Positions 45,754 through 55,420 of a stretch of 64,000 nt of DNA are shown here, one piece after another. Numbering within the stretch: the first letter of the stretch is position 1; each line of letters opens with the position of its first letter. The stretch is from contig NZ_AMGO01000068.1 in the NCBI RefSeq assembly GCF_000299575.1, positions 62,001 to 126,000 on the forward strand, read 5' to 3'. This DNA comes from Oceaniovalibus guishaninsula JLT2003. Lineage in GTDB: Bacteria > Pseudomonadota > Alphaproteobacteria > Rhodobacterales > Rhodobacteraceae. The translations under genes and the position numbers were made by a program. The notes beneath the pieces were generated by a model. The model had not been told where the DNA came from, ran no database searches, and saw only the letters and a list, made by a program, of their open reading frames with translations.

Positions 45754-46520
45754 CATGAGCAATCGCGCCGTTCGGCAAATGGAAGACCGCATCCGCGAGG
45801 TGGAACGCCAGCTCGGGCGCGGGATGCTGAAAGTCGAGATTCTGAAGGAACCACTCGATAAGTCACGCTAAGAAAACTGAAGTGGCATGTGCAGTCGCAG
45901 CCGAAGGACGGTTCCCAATGAGCGTCGTAGCCGAGACCCTGGGCGGCGCCAGATCGACCGACCGCACCCACGACGAAGGTCGGGACGCTGCGCTCAAACC
46001 TGCGCTGGTGCAGTGATGGCTTCGTTCACTTGCTGGAACGGCGACATCGTGCGCGGGGCCTTCATCATCGACGCGCATGACCGCGAGATCATATCCTGGT
46101 GCGCCGTCGTAAACGCAGGTATTGGCGGATCGGACGTGCGTGACACGATGCTGGCGGCGATCGAGGCGCGATTCGGCGGCTATCGCGCGCCGCACCAAGT
46201 CGAGATGCTCAACGACAACGGCTCGCCCTACATCGACAAGGACACCCGCATCTTCGCCCGGCAACTCCGCCTGAAGCCCTGCTGCACGCCGGCAAAGAAC
46301 CCGCAGAGCATTGGTGTATCAGAGGCCTTCGCCAACACGCTTAAGCGGGATTACGTGGACATCACGCCGCTGCCAGATGCCGCCACCATGCTTGAATTGA
46401 TTGCCGGGTGGTTCGAGGACAATAACGACAATTACCCGCATTCAGGGCTGAAGATCCGTTCACCGCGGGAGTTCATCGCAGCTCAAACCGCAACCGCCTG
46501 AATGTCCGGTGAAGCGGGCG
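45752..46520 (+). mobile_element. Decayed IS3-family insertion sequence
   Basis: OrfA survives only as its C-terminal end (45755-45871: MEDRIREVERQLGRGMLKVEIL). OrfB begins near 45870 (AAEGRFPMSVVAETLG) but most of its N-terminal half is missing. A 2-base loss near 46022 shifts the frame just before CWNGDIVRGAFIIDAHDRE. The DDE part (46035-46501) then reads well, with MLNDNGSPYIDKDT and SEAFANTLKRDYV, ending HSGLKIRSPREFIAAQT. No intact terminal repeats could be set. Confidence 0.78.
46018..46501 (+). pseudogene. IS3-family transposase OrfB, C-terminal integrase-core fragment
   Basis: Open frame from ATG 46018 gives ASFTCWNGDIVRGAFIIDAHDREII onward. The first catalytic Asp is in IIDAHDRE, the second in LNDNGSPY, and the Glu in GVSEAFANTLKRDY. 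The N-terminal half of OrfB has been lost, and a frameshift separates this part from upstream, so it is inactive. Confidence 0.75.
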
Positions 46521-46731
46521 CAAGATCACCAGGTTCTTGCGCCAACCGCATCTTGGATTCGGTCCGGATACCGCCCTGCGATGTCCCAAGGTCGGTCGAA
46601 CCGTCCCGCTTCCGGCGTTCCGGGCTTGTGCGCTTAGGCGAAAAACCACACACTTCCCTTGTAATGATACGGAAATCTGCGGGCGCAATGAATCGCGAAG
46701 ACCAGGAGCCGCCTCGGCCTGTGAGGGAACG

Positions 46732-47406
46732 ATGATCGGGGCAATTCCGTTTCCCTTCACCCTGCTGCATGTCGATCCCCACCGGCTGGAGCGGTATGTC
46801 GATGAGCCGCACCAGAACTGGTATCTGTGGTCGGCACAGCACCTGCCCCGCTTCCTGCATCGGAATGCGGTCGTCAGGGTGAAATACCTGTTGGGCCGCA
46901 AGGGCGTTTTCGGGGGGAACTGGGATCTGGAAAGCCGCCTTCTGCCGGAACTGCCCAGCTATCGGTTGGTCGAAGACCTGCATCGGGTTCTGCCGGATTT
47001 CCGGAAGTCCCTGTGGTATGCGCGGGGACTGGAGGCGCTGGATCGCGGAAGGCCGTTCGTTCACAAGACCCTGACCGCCAGAACGGTGCCGGAACTCGAC
47101 CGCATTTTCGTCGAGAACCTGGTCGCATTGATCGAAACCATGAAAAAGGACGGCTATCGTCAGGTGCAGGGCGCGGATCTTCCGGGGGGCATGATCGGGC
47201 GCGACGGCGCATTGCTGAAAGGCAATCGCGGCAGGCACCGGCTGGCGGCCGCGCAGGTCACCGGCGCTTCGGGGCTCTATCCGATAGAAGTGACCGGCGT
47301 GCATCGCCTGTGGCTGGCCGGCCGCCAGAGAAGAAACGGCGAAAGCCGCAACGCAATGCTCGTCCGCGAATTCGCGCAGGTGGAGAAGCGATATTCCGGG
47401 TCCTGA
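46732..47406 (+). CDS. Hypothetical protein with ParB/Srx-like motif
   Basis: 224 aa with no signal peptide or membrane span. It begins IGAIPFPFTLLHVDPHRLERYVDEP. Residues about 165-195 (GGMIGRDGALLKGNRGRHRLAAAQV) resemble the ParB/sulfiredoxin nucleotide-binding loop (G...NG.HRL.A). Such proteins have been seen beside polysaccharide genes in rhizobia and Rhodobacteraceae, but the role is unknown. It is followed, after about 80 bases, by a kinase-like gene on the same strand, so the two may be functionally linked. Confidence 0.62.
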   Translation: MIGAIPFPFTLLHVDPHRLERYVDEPHQNWYLWSAQHLPRFLHRNAVVRVKYLLGRKGVFGGNWDLESRLLPELPSYRLVEDLHRVLPDFRKSLWYARGLEALDRGRPFVHKTLTARTVPELDRIFVENLVALIETMKKDGYRQVQGADLPGGMIGRDGALLKGNRGRHRLAAAQVTGASGLYPIEVTGVHRLWLAGRQRRNGESRNAMLVREFAQVEKRYSGS

Positions 47407-47488
47407 CATCCGCGATCGGGAACCGCGCGGCCGGGCGGATGCGGACCGCCCGCGCCGGGCCGTCCCTTCGGGCCGTTCGGAAAGCCGC

Positions 47489-48451
47489 ATGACGCCGGCC
47501 GCCGAAACCGGCATGGCCGCTGTCGCGAAAGAGGCCTCGGATCGCCTCGGGGGCCTTCTTCGCCCCGACACGACCCGGCCGATCGAAAGCGGGCCGTTCA
47601 AGGACGTGGTGGTGGATTCGACCCAGGCCTTTTTCGTGGACGGCGTGTCGCGACGGAAAAACTATGTGATGATCGTTTCGAACCCCATATTTCCGGGTTT
47701 CGTCGATCGCGCGGTCGGGAAATCCTTCGAGGCGCGGTCGGTCCTGGGCCCCGCGCTTGGAAAGGCGATCTGCACGCCGCTTCTGGCCGGGGCGTGGAAC
47801 GGCCGGTCCTATGCCTTGTACGAACGGCTGATCGGATATTCGGAAAACAGGTATCTCAGGCGGCTTCAGACCCTTCGTTCGGGCGGCCGGGTGATCTCCT
47901 GGCTGGCGGCCGTCTTTCGCAAGACAGCGGTCGTCTCGGCCGGCCCGGACGACCGGGAACGCCGCTTTCTTGTCCCCCTGCGCGCCCTTTCGTCCGACAG
48001 AAATCTGGACGATACCGTCCGGAAGGCCGCTCTGGCGATGGAATCCGCCCTGGATCGCGGCCGGTTGCGGACGTTCAGCTGCCTCGAACACGGGGATTTC
48101 TGGACCGAGAACATCCTGTTCGCGGATGGCGGGAACGCAGTCCTGCCGGTCCGGCGGGACTTCCGGGTCATCGACTGGGGCGGCAGCAATCCGGCCGGCT
48201 ATCCCGGCATAGATGCGCTGCGATTTTCCCTGTCCGCATTTGGCCGGGGCAGGCTGGCCGCAGACAGGCTCGGTCTTTATTGCAGACTGACGGGATTGAC
48301 CGGGGAAGAGCTGGGCTTTTCGTGCCTCTGTGCCCTGGGCAGGCTTTCCCTCAATCTCGACCAGTTCCCGAAACACCGGTTCGATCGGCTGGCCGCGCAT
48401 ACGACCGGCTTCCTGGGAAGGCACGGTTACGTCGCGATGGACGGGGCCTGA
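47489..48451 (+). CDS. Aminoglycoside phosphotransferase-fold (APH) protein
   Basis: 320 aa small-molecule kinase of the APH/choline-kinase fold. The catalytic loop is CLEHGDFWTENILF (Brenner motif, H-G-D-x-x-x-x-N) and the metal-binding Asp is in FRVIDWGGSNPAGYPG. The N-lobe is poorly conserved and has no clear nucleotide loop. Proteins like this phosphorylate sugars, choline, or antibiotics, and occur in capsule clusters. Resistance is not implied. Confidence 0.72.
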   Translation: MTPAAETGMAAVAKEASDRLGGLLRPDTTRPIESGPFKDVVVDSTQAFFVDGVSRRKNYVMIVSNPIFPGFVDRAVGKSFEARSVLGPALGKAICTPLLAGAWNGRSYALYERLIGYSENRYLRRLQTLRSGGRVISWLAAVFRKTAVVSAGPDDRERRFLVPLRALSSDRNLDDTVRKAALAMESALDRGRLRTFSCLEHGDFWTENILFADGGNAVLPVRRDFRVIDWGGSNPAGYPGIDALRFSLSAFGRGRLAADRLGLYCRLTGLTGEELGFSCLCALGRLSLNLDQFPKHRFDRLAAHTTGFLGRHGYVAMDGA

Positions 48452-48559
48452 GGGGGGCCTGAACGGGGCTTGCCGTTCGATGCCGGGATCGGCAGGATCC
48501 GCCGTGCCCGCCCCTTGCGGGCCGAAGCCGCGCGTCGCGCTTGCCCGAGGAAAGACCCC

Positions 48560-49009
48560 ATGAACGACGACGACCCGCCGCGGGTGACATACTGGCATCT
48601 TCACGTGGACGAGGACGGGATCAGCCGTCAGGTCGAATGCGCGATGACGAAGTTCGAGCTTGCCTCGATCCAGCCGGAGGCCGCGCCGCAATGGCAGGGG
48701 CAAAAGCACCGTGACGGCATGACGGTGATGGTGACCGTCATGCCCGTCGGCTGGGTCGGCGAATGGCACGAGAACCCGGCGCCGCAATGGATCATCCCGC
48801 TTGACGGCAGGTGGTCGGTCGAGGCGATGGACGGGACGGTGCGCGAATTCGGGCCGGGCGAGATCTCTTTCGGCGAGGATCAGGGCTGCCGGGAGGTGGA
48901 CGGCTGCAAGGGCCACAAATCCGCCACCGTCGGGGACCGGCCCGCGACGCTGATGATCGTGCAGTTGGACACCGCGCGCGACACGACCCCGCCCTGCCGC
49001 TTCTCGTGA
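48560..49009 (+). CDS. Small cupin-fold protein
   Basis: 149 aa. GWVGEWHENPAPQWIIPLDGRWSVEAMDG and FGPGEISFGEDQGCREVDGCKGHKSATVG outline a single cupin barrel, with His and Glu as possible metal ligands. ATG 48560 has AGGAAAG before it. The gluconolactonase-like gene starts 7 bases after the stop, so the two are probably one transcript. The reaction is unknown. Confidence 0.72.
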   Translation: MNDDDPPRVTYWHLHVDEDGISRQVECAMTKFELASIQPEAAPQWQGQKHRDGMTVMVTVMPVGWVGEWHENPAPQWIIPLDGRWSVEAMDGTVREFGPGEISFGEDQGCREVDGCKGHKSATVGDRPATLMIVQLDTARDTTPPCRFS

Positions 49010-49016
49010 GGCCGCG

Positions 49017-49934
49017 ATGACCGACGCCGATGCCGGCCCCTTCGAGATCGTCGATCCGGCGTTCGCGGGCTATCTGCTGGGAAACGCGCCGCTCGAGACG
49101 CTGGCCTTCGGATTCCGCTGGATCGAGGGGCTGGTATGGATGGGGGACTGGAACTGCCTGCTGTTCCAGGATCTGCCGCGCAACCGGACGATGCGCTGGT
49201 CCGAGGATCTGGGCCAGTCGATCTATCGCGCCCCTTCGGGTTACGCGAACGGACAGACCCGCGACCGGCAGGGCCGGCTGATCGCCTGCTCGCACGAGGC
49301 GCGATCCGTCACCCGGACCGAGCATGACGGCCGCGTCGTCACCTTGGTGGACCAGCATGCCGGCAAGCGGCTGAATTCGCCCAACGACGTGGTCGTCAAG
49401 TCGGACGGGACGATCTGGTTCTCGGATCCGCTTTACGGGATCTCGAACGATTACGAAGGCGGCCGCCAGGCGTCCGAACAGCCCGCGGCCCTTTACCGGC
49501 TCGATCCGGCGAGCGGAGAGATCGCGATCGCAGCGGGCGATTTCGCGGGGCCGAACGGCCTGGCATTCTCGCCCGACGAGCGGCGTCTTTATGTGGCCGA
49601 GACCGGCGACCAGACCCGCCCCGATCCCGAGCAATTCATCCGTGTCTTCGATGTCGATGCCGACAACCGGCTGTCGGGCGGGGACGTCTTCCACACGATT
49701 TCGCCCGGTTACTGCGACGGCATGACCGTGGACGAGGACGGCAACCTGTGGTCCAGCGCGGGCGACGGCGTGCATTGCCTGGCGCCCGACGGGCATCTGA
49801 TGGGCAAGATCCGCATCCCCTGCCCCGTTTCGAACCTGACCTTCGGAGAGTTGCGCCGCAACCGCCTGTTCATCGGCGGATCCCACACGCTTTACGGATT
49901 GTTCCTGAACCGCCGCGGCCTGCCCTTTCCCTGA
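49017..49934 (+). CDS. SMP-30/gluconolactonase/LRE family lactonase
   Basis: 305 aa six-bladed propeller. Metal and active-site segments of the family: FRWIEGLVWMGDW (first ligand Glu), RLNSPNDVVVKSDGTIWFSDP (Asn and Asp), GPNGLAFSPDERRLYVAETG (Asn), and CDGMTVDEDGNLW (catalytic Asp). It hydrolyses an aldonolactone or similar lactone in sugar oxidation. No signal peptide. ATG 49017 follows GAGG. Confidence 0.88.
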   Translation: MTDADAGPFEIVDPAFAGYLLGNAPLETLAFGFRWIEGLVWMGDWNCLLFQDLPRNRTMRWSEDLGQSIYRAPSGYANGQTRDRQGRLIACSHEARSVTRTEHDGRVVTLVDQHAGKRLNSPNDVVVKSDGTIWFSDPLYGISNDYEGGRQASEQPAALYRLDPASGEIAIAAGDFAGPNGLAFSPDERRLYVAETGDQTRPDPEQFIRVFDVDADNRLSGGDVFHTISPGYCDGMTVDEDGNLWSSAGDGVHCLAPDGHLMGKIRIPCPVSNLTFGELRRNRLFIGGSHTLYGLFLNRRGLPFP

Positions 49935-50182
49935 CCGTATGGCGGAACGTCTGAGACGCCGGCAAGACATGCGGCCGACCGGTCCGAATCCCGCGCGGGT
50001 ATTCGCAACCGTCAGACGCCGATGTTATGCCCTCTCGGGCGCCGCGATCGGACCCTTGTGGCGCTGCTTGGCTGCGTCAATGCCTTCGGGCATGGCATTG
50101 TGATCCGGTCACCGGGAAAGACTGGCCAGAGCCGCACGAACAAGACGGGGGATCGTCCGCTGAAGGGCTGTCCGTTTCCTTG

Positions 50183-52828
50183 TCAACGAAGTTTTTCTCG
50201 CCTCCTGCCGCGTGCCGCGACAAGCCGGTTCACCCAGGCCAGCCCGGCAAGGCTGAGGCCGAGGATCAGGAACGAGCCTGCCCGCACAAGGCCGTCGAGC
50301 CCCGACACATCGACGAGGAAGACCTTGGCGATGGCCGCAAGAAGCAGACTGTTGGCCACCATCCGCAGCGGCCGCGAGCCGCCGATCAGCGATGCGCCGA
50401 ATAGCGCCGCCCCCGTCAGCAGAAGGACCGCGGTCATTGTCCAGAGTTCGCCCGCCCCCATCGACGCGGCGGCCAAATCCGGCCCGCGCCAGCCATGGGC
50501 GATCGCAAGCCAAGCCCAATGCGCCACAAGGATGCCGCCAAGCGCCGTCCCCGCCAGACGCGGCCATCGCCCCAGTCCGGGCAGTCGCAGCGCGCAGCCC
50601 AGCACGATCGTCGCGGGCAGCAGATAGCCCGGCACCAGCGTGTTGAAAAGGACCGGCCCGGCGACCCGCTGCCCCCCGGCAAGCGGATGGACGAAGATCA
50701 GACCGCCTGCCATCAGCGCCAGCGCCACAAGAAGCGCCACGGATGCAGATGTGTAGCGGATCGCCTGCCCGAAGCGATGGCGCAGGGACGGCGTCGCTTC
50801 GCCCCGCGCTTGCCGGGCAAGGGCGGCGCCGCGGATGGAGGCCGCCGCCGAAAGCAGCCAGACCGATGCAAGCAGCCCGGCCAACCAATGCGCGCCCACA
50901 TCCCATAATGCGGGTCGGTCGTCGGCAAGGCGCAGCAGCCAGACGCTTGCCGCGATCCCCGCCAGCACTATACCGCCCCCTTCGAGCGAGGCGCGCGCGC
51001 CGGGTCGGTCCGCGCCCCGCATCAGCAGCCATGCCGCGCCGACCAGGATCGCCGGCACCCCGTGCAGCAGCATCGCTTCCAGGGCGGGATCCTCGATCCC
51101 TGCTGCCAGGCCCGGATCGACCAGCCCCCGCCAGATCAGCACCGCCACGCCCACCTGCACGAAAGGCGACAGCGCGGGCAGGTCGAACCGGTCGTCGAGC
51201 GCCGCCGCGCCCAGCACCAACACCCCCAGCGCCAGGCTGAGCGCGCCTGCCGACACGGTAACGAAAAGCGCCAGCGCGAGGGCCGACATCGCCACAAGAG
51301 CGGCAAGTGCCGTGCGGACCCTGTCGTCGCCATCCCTTCGCGCCGCCCGCACCGCCAGCCCCGTGGCCGTCGCGGCAAGCGTCATCGCAAGGGCCGCGCG
51401 CGCACCCGTGCCGGGCATCGCCCATGCGGGCCAAAGAAGTTCCATCAACGCCGGCACTCCCGGCCCAACGATCGCCGCCGCGAAGGCCCAGGCACGTCCC
51501 TGCCAACCCGAGGCGGCGGCGCTGCGGATCACGGCAGCGGCGGCCATCGCCAGCGCGGCGCCCGCCAGCGCCGCATAGACCGCATAGGCCCCAGGCTCCA
51601 CCTCCTCCGCCCCGTCCACCAGGATGCCGGCGGGAATCCACGAAGGCTGCGCCTGCCACGTCAGGACAAACAGTGCCGCCGCGACAATTGCGGCCATGTC
51701 GAGTGCCGCGTCCCAGCGTCGCGACCAGAGCGCCGCCACCGCGAAAAGCCAGGCCAGCCCCAAGGCCGCCGCGGGGGCGAGGCCGGGCGCGCGGGCCGTG
51801 GCGTCCAGCACGGCCAGCCCGGCCACCCCCCAGACGACGAGGGCGCGGATCGACGCGCCTGTCGGCGTTCCGCGCGCCCGGACCCGCGCCAAGATCGGGC
51901 CCGGCCCCGGCACATCCGGCATGACCGTGCCGTGCATCAGAACGATGGCCACGGGGGCGAGGGTGAGCGCCAGCGCAAGAAACGCGCCCTCGCCGCCCGC
52001 AAGCGCCATCACCGCCCAGGCGGCGCAAAAAGGGGTCGCAAGCGAGAGAGCGTCGATCCCGCGCCAGCGCCGCAGGACGTTCACCGTCAGCCCGGCAATC
52101 GCTACCATGCCGAAATAGCCTTGCAGCAGCGCCGCCTGCCCTGTTTCGCCGCCGATCAGGAAAGGCGCGCCCGAGGCGCCGAGGATTCCGATCGCGGCAA
52201 GGGCAGGCCCGTGAAACCAGCCGAGCGCCACCGCCAGCGCGGCCACCGCGACCAGCCCCGCAAGCGCGGTGTCGGGGCCGATCATGGCATAGAGCATCCG
52301 CGCCGCGAGCACCGCACCGAACACCGTCACGACCCCCGCCCCCGCGAAGACCGCGGCGAGCGGCCCCGCCGCGATGCCGCGCCGGCCGGTCGCGCGGCGT
52401 CGGATCGCGTCGCCAGCCACGACGAAGGCCACGCCGAGCGCCATCGCAACGGCCACGCGCAGACCGGGCGACAGCATTCCGCGCTCGGCGGCATATTGTG
52501 TAGCGAACAGCCCGGCCAGCGAGAGCGAAAGCGCCGAGACCGCAAGCACCCCGTTCGCCCGCAGCCACGCGGCACCGCGCGCCAGAACACCGAAGCGCGA
52601 GGCGAAGGATTGTTCCGCCGGACGCGAAACGACGGGACCGCTTGCGCCGTCCGCCGCACGGGGCGCATCCGGCAGCTCCATCGGGTCCGCCGGCGGCGCG
52701 ACGGCAGGCAACTGCGCCGCAAGACGTTCCAGCGCCGAGATGCGCCGCCCCAGCCGGCGGTTCGCGATAACCAGCCACAGGACCGCAAGCGGAACCAGCA
52801 CGTTCAAAAGGGGCGCCAGATCGTTCAT
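50183..52828 (-). CDS. Large DUF2339-type multi-span membrane protein
   Basis: 881 aa. After a short N-terminal span and a polar stretch (RISALERLAAQ..., with a coiled coil), there are more than 20 hydrophobic segments rich in Ala, Leu and Gly. Landmarks are FGVLARGAAWLRANGVLAVSALSLSLAGLF and, near the C-terminus, IAKVFLVDVSGLDGLVRAGSFLILGLSLA, the typical DUF2339 end. Function unknown; related proteins cluster with envelope genes. ATG 52828 begins the short first span; an in-frame start at 52885 is less likely. Its downstream end is the left side. Confidence 0.82.
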   Translation of the reverse strand: MNDLAPLLNVLVPLAVLWLVIANRRLGRRISALERLAAQLPAVAPPADPMELPDAPRAADGASGPVVSRPAEQSFASRFGVLARGAAWLRANGVLAVSALSLSLAGLFATQYAAERGMLSPGLRVAVAMALGVAFVVAGDAIRRRATGRRGIAAGPLAAVFAGAGVVTVFGAVLAARMLYAMIGPDTALAGLVAVAALAVALGWFHGPALAAIGILGASGAPFLIGGETGQAALLQGYFGMVAIAGLTVNVLRRWRGIDALSLATPFCAAWAVMALAGGEGAFLALALTLAPVAIVLMHGTVMPDVPGPGPILARVRARGTPTGASIRALVVWGVAGLAVLDATARAPGLAPAAALGLAWLFAVAALWSRRWDAALDMAAIVAAALFVLTWQAQPSWIPAGILVDGAEEVEPGAYAVYAALAGAALAMAAAAVIRSAAASGWQGRAWAFAAAIVGPGVPALMELLWPAWAMPGTGARAALAMTLAATATGLAVRAARRDGDDRVRTALAALVAMSALALALFVTVSAGALSLALGVLVLGAAALDDRFDLPALSPFVQVGVAVLIWRGLVDPGLAAGIEDPALEAMLLHGVPAILVGAAWLLMRGADRPGARASLEGGGIVLAGIAASVWLLRLADDRPALWDVGAHWLAGLLASVWLLSAAASIRGAALARQARGEATPSLRHRFGQAIRYTSASVALLVALALMAGGLIFVHPLAGGQRVAGPVLFNTLVPGYLLPATIVLGCALRLPGLGRWPRLAGTALGGILVAHWAWLAIAHGWRGPDLAAASMGAGELWTMTAVLLLTGAALFGASLIGGSRPLRMVANSLLLAAIAKVFLVDVSGLDGLVRAGSFLILGLSLAGLAWVNRLVAARGRRREKLR

Positions 52829-53011
52829 TGCGGGCTCCGTATCGGCCGTTTGGCCCGCTCTATACGCCCGCCGGGTCGCGCGCATCCTTGCTCTTTGCGG
52901 GAAAGTCGCGTCGCGTTCGTCGGCGTCAGACTCCGCGTTGCGCCGGACCTTCCGGCTTGCCCGGACACCCCCCGGTCGGGCCTGGCCGTCAGCCTCGCCC
53001 GCTGAGACCCG

Positions 53012-53698
53012 TCACACCCCCAGCCAGCGATCCGTCATCTCGTCTGTCAGGTCTTGCACCGGGCCGGCCCAGACGGTCTCGCCCCGCTCCAGCACGACGG
53101 CGCGGTCGGCCAAGGCTTTGAGTTCGCGCAGCGACTTGTCCACCAGCAGGATCGCCAGGCCTTCGGTCTTCAGCTCGCGGATGGCGGACCAGATTTCCTG
53201 ACGCACGACAGGCGCCAGACCTTCGGTCGCCTCGTCGAGGATCAGCAATCGCGGGTTGGTCATCAGCGCGCGGGCGATGGCCAACATCTGCTGCTCGCCC
53301 CCCGACAGGGTCCGGGCGGGCTGGCGGCGGCGTTCGGTCAGGCGCGGAAACAGACGACCGATGCGGGCGGCATCCCACGGGCCGGGGCGCGCGGCGACGG
53401 TCAGGTTCTCGGCCACGGTCAGGGGCGCGAAGCAGCGCCGCCCCTCGGGCACCAGTCCCAGCCCCAGCCGCGCGGCCCGGTGCGGCGGCAGGGACAGCAG
53501 GTCGCGCCCGTCGAAGCGCAGCGTGCCCGCCGCGGGCAGCAGGCGCATGACGGCGCCGATCGTGGTGGTCTTGCCCATGCCGTTGCGCCCCATCAGCGCG
53601 ACCACCTCGCCTTCCGTCACCGTCAGATCGACGCCGAACAGCGCCTGAACCGGGCCGTAGCCCGCCGTCAGGCCCGCGACCTCCAGCAGCGGGGTCAT
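53012..53698 (-). CDS. livF: Branched-chain amino acid-type ABC transporter ATP-binding protein LivF
   Basis: 228 aa. Walker A is GRNGMGKTT, the signature is TLSGGEQQMLAIARAL and Walker B is RLLILDEATEGLAP, as in LivF. It overlaps livG by 4 bases and is the last gene of this operon. In this context it probably serves an aromatic acid such as 2-aminobenzoate or benzoate rather than branched-chain amino acids; relatives in aromatic clusters are known. Confidence 0.92.
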   Translation of the reverse strand: MTPLLEVAGLTAGYGPVQALFGVDLTVTEGEVVALMGRNGMGKTTTIGAVMRLLPAAGTLRFDGRDLLSLPPHRAARLGLGLVPEGRRCFAPLTVAENLTVAARPGPWDAARIGRLFPRLTERRRQPARTLSGGEQQMLAIARALMTNPRLLILDEATEGLAPVVRQEIWSAIRELKTEGLAILLVDKSLRELKALADRAVVLERGETVWAGPVQDLTDEMTDRWLGV

Positions 53699-54447
53699 GC
53701 GTCGTCCCCGCCCAGATAGGACCGCCGCACCTCGGGGTCGGCGCGGATTTCGTCCACGGTCCCGGTCGCGACGATGCGGCCATAGACCAGCACCGAAACG
53801 CGGTCGGCCAGCGCAAAGACCGCGTCCATGTCATGCTCGACCAGCAGGATCGGCGCCTCGGTCCGCAGGTCGGACAGCAGCGCGACCAGCGTTCTCGCCC
53901 CTTCCGCGCCCATCCCCGCCATCGGTTCGTCCAGCAGGAAGGCGCGGGGGCGCAGGGCAAGGGCCATTGCGATTTCCAGCTTGCGGCGTTCGCCGTGGCT
54001 GAGGGCGGCGGCCGGCGTATCGGTTCGTTCGGAAAGGCCCGCCTGGCGGATGTGAAACAGCGCAGGTTCGGTCAGCGCCGGATCCTTCAGCACCGGGCGC
54101 AGGAAGCGGAAACTGGCCCCCGATGCCCCCTGCACGGCAAGGACGACGTTTTGCAGCACCGTGAAATCGGCGATGACCGAACTGACCTGAAAGCTGCGCG
54201 CAAGACCCAGACGCGCGCGCGCGGCGGCGTCGAGGCGGTCGATGCGCTGCCCCTCGAACCGGATTTGCCCGGCATCCTGCCGCAATTCGCCGACGATCTG
54301 CTTGATGAGGGTCGATTTGCCCGCGCCGTTCGGACCGATCAGCGCGTGGATTTCGCCCGGATGCAAGGTCAGGTCCACATCGTCGGTCGCCGTCAGCGCG
54401 CCGAAGGATTTGCGCAGGCGGCTGACATGCAGGATCGGGTCAGACAC
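53695..54447 (-). CDS. livG: Branched-chain amino acid-type ABC transporter ATP-binding protein LivG
   Basis: 250 aa. Walker A is GPNGAGKSTLIKQI, the signature is ALSHGERRKLEIAMAL and Walker B is RAFLLDEPMAGMG, as in LivG with the Liv-specific spacing. It overlaps livM (the next gene upstream) by 8 bases and livF by 4. Confidence 0.93.
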   Translation of the reverse strand: MSDPILHVSRLRKSFGALTATDDVDLTLHPGEIHALIGPNGAGKSTLIKQIVGELRQDAGQIRFEGQRIDRLDAAARARLGLARSFQVSSVIADFTVLQNVVLAVQGASGASFRFLRPVLKDPALTEPALFHIRQAGLSERTDTPAAALSHGERRKLEIAMALALRPRAFLLDEPMAGMGAEGARTLVALLSDLRTEAPILLVEHDMDAVFALADRVSVLVYGRIVATGTVDEIRADPEVRRSYLGGDDA

Positions 54448-55420
54448 GCCGCCGCCCCCCGGTCAGGATGCCGACAATGCCGCCAGGCGCGAACAGCACG
54501 ATCCCCAGCAGCACCAGCCCCAGCAGCGCGGGCCAATATTCGCTGACGCCACCCAGAAGATGCTCCATCGCCACGAACAGCATCGCGCCCGCCACCGGGC
54601 CCGTCAGCCGCCCGACCCCGCCAAGGATGACGAAAACCATGATTTCGCCCGACATGTGCCAGTTCAGCATAGCCGGCGACACGAAACGGTTGAGGTCGGC
54701 ATAAAGCGATCCGGCCAGCCCGGTGATCATCGCCGACAGCACGAAGGCGGTCAGGCGGATGCCGAACGGCCTGATCCCGACCGCCACCGTCCGTTGCGGA
54801 TTGCGTCGCGCCGCCTGCAAGGCCAGCCCGAACCGCGCCCGCATCACCGTCGCCGTAAAGACCAGCGCCAGCAGCAGCAGCCCGGTGCAGATCGCGAACC
54901 ATGTCAGCGGCTGCATCGAGTTCACGCCGGGAAAGACGTTGCGGACATAGAAGGACAGCCCGTCCTCGCCGCCATAGCGGGGCCAGCCGACAGCGAACCA
55001 GTAGATCATCTGCGCGAAGGCCAGCGTCACCATGATGAAATAGACGCCCGATGTCCGCAGGCTGAGGGCGCCGATGGCCAGCGCCGCCAGCCCGCAGACC
55101 AGCATCGCCATCGGCCAGATCGCCAGCATCTCGTTGGTGCCGTTCATCGTGTAGGGCAGCGTCGTCAGCGGTTCGCCCGACATCGCGTGACTGGCCAGGA
55201 TGCCGGTGACATAGCCGCCCAGACCGAAGAACGCCGCGTGGCCGAAACTGATCAGGCCGCCGTATCCCAGCGCGAAGTTCAGCCCGACGCCCGCCAGCGC
55301 GAAGATCGCGGCCTTGGTGGCAAGCGTGACGACGAACAGCTCGCCCGCCAGATGCGCGGCGATGGCGCCGCCGATCAGCACCGCCAGAAGCGCCGCGTTC
55401 ACCGTGCCCGCGCGGCTCAT
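54440..55420 (-). CDS. livM: Branched-chain amino acid-type ABC permease LivM
   Basis: 326 aa with about nine hydrophobic segments. The pair LNFALGYGGLISFGHAAFFGLGGY and FILGGVGRLTGPVAGAMLF are the LivM core. It sits between livH and livG with short overlaps. Confidence 0.92.
   Translation of the reverse strand: MSRAGTVNAALLAVLIGGAIAAHLAGELFVVTLATKAAIFALAGVGLNFALGYGGLISFGHAAFFGLGGYVTGILASHAMSGEPLTTLPYTMNGTNEMLAIWPMAMLVCGLAALAIGALSLRTSGVYFIMVTLAFAQMIYWFAVGWPRYGGEDGLSFYVRNVFPGVNSMQPLTWFAICTGLLLLALVFTATVMRARFGLALQAARRNPQRTVAVGIRPFGIRLTAFVLSAMITGLAGSLYADLNRFVSPAMLNWHMSGEIMVFVILGGVGRLTGPVAGAMLFVAMEHLLGGVSEYWPALLGLVLLGIVLFAPGGIVGILTGGRRRV

Noticed and set aside
49017-49934. Joining the lactonase to the first operon's pathway
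   Set aside because: It is 35 kb away with its own cupin neighbour; no sequence link supports a shared pathway.
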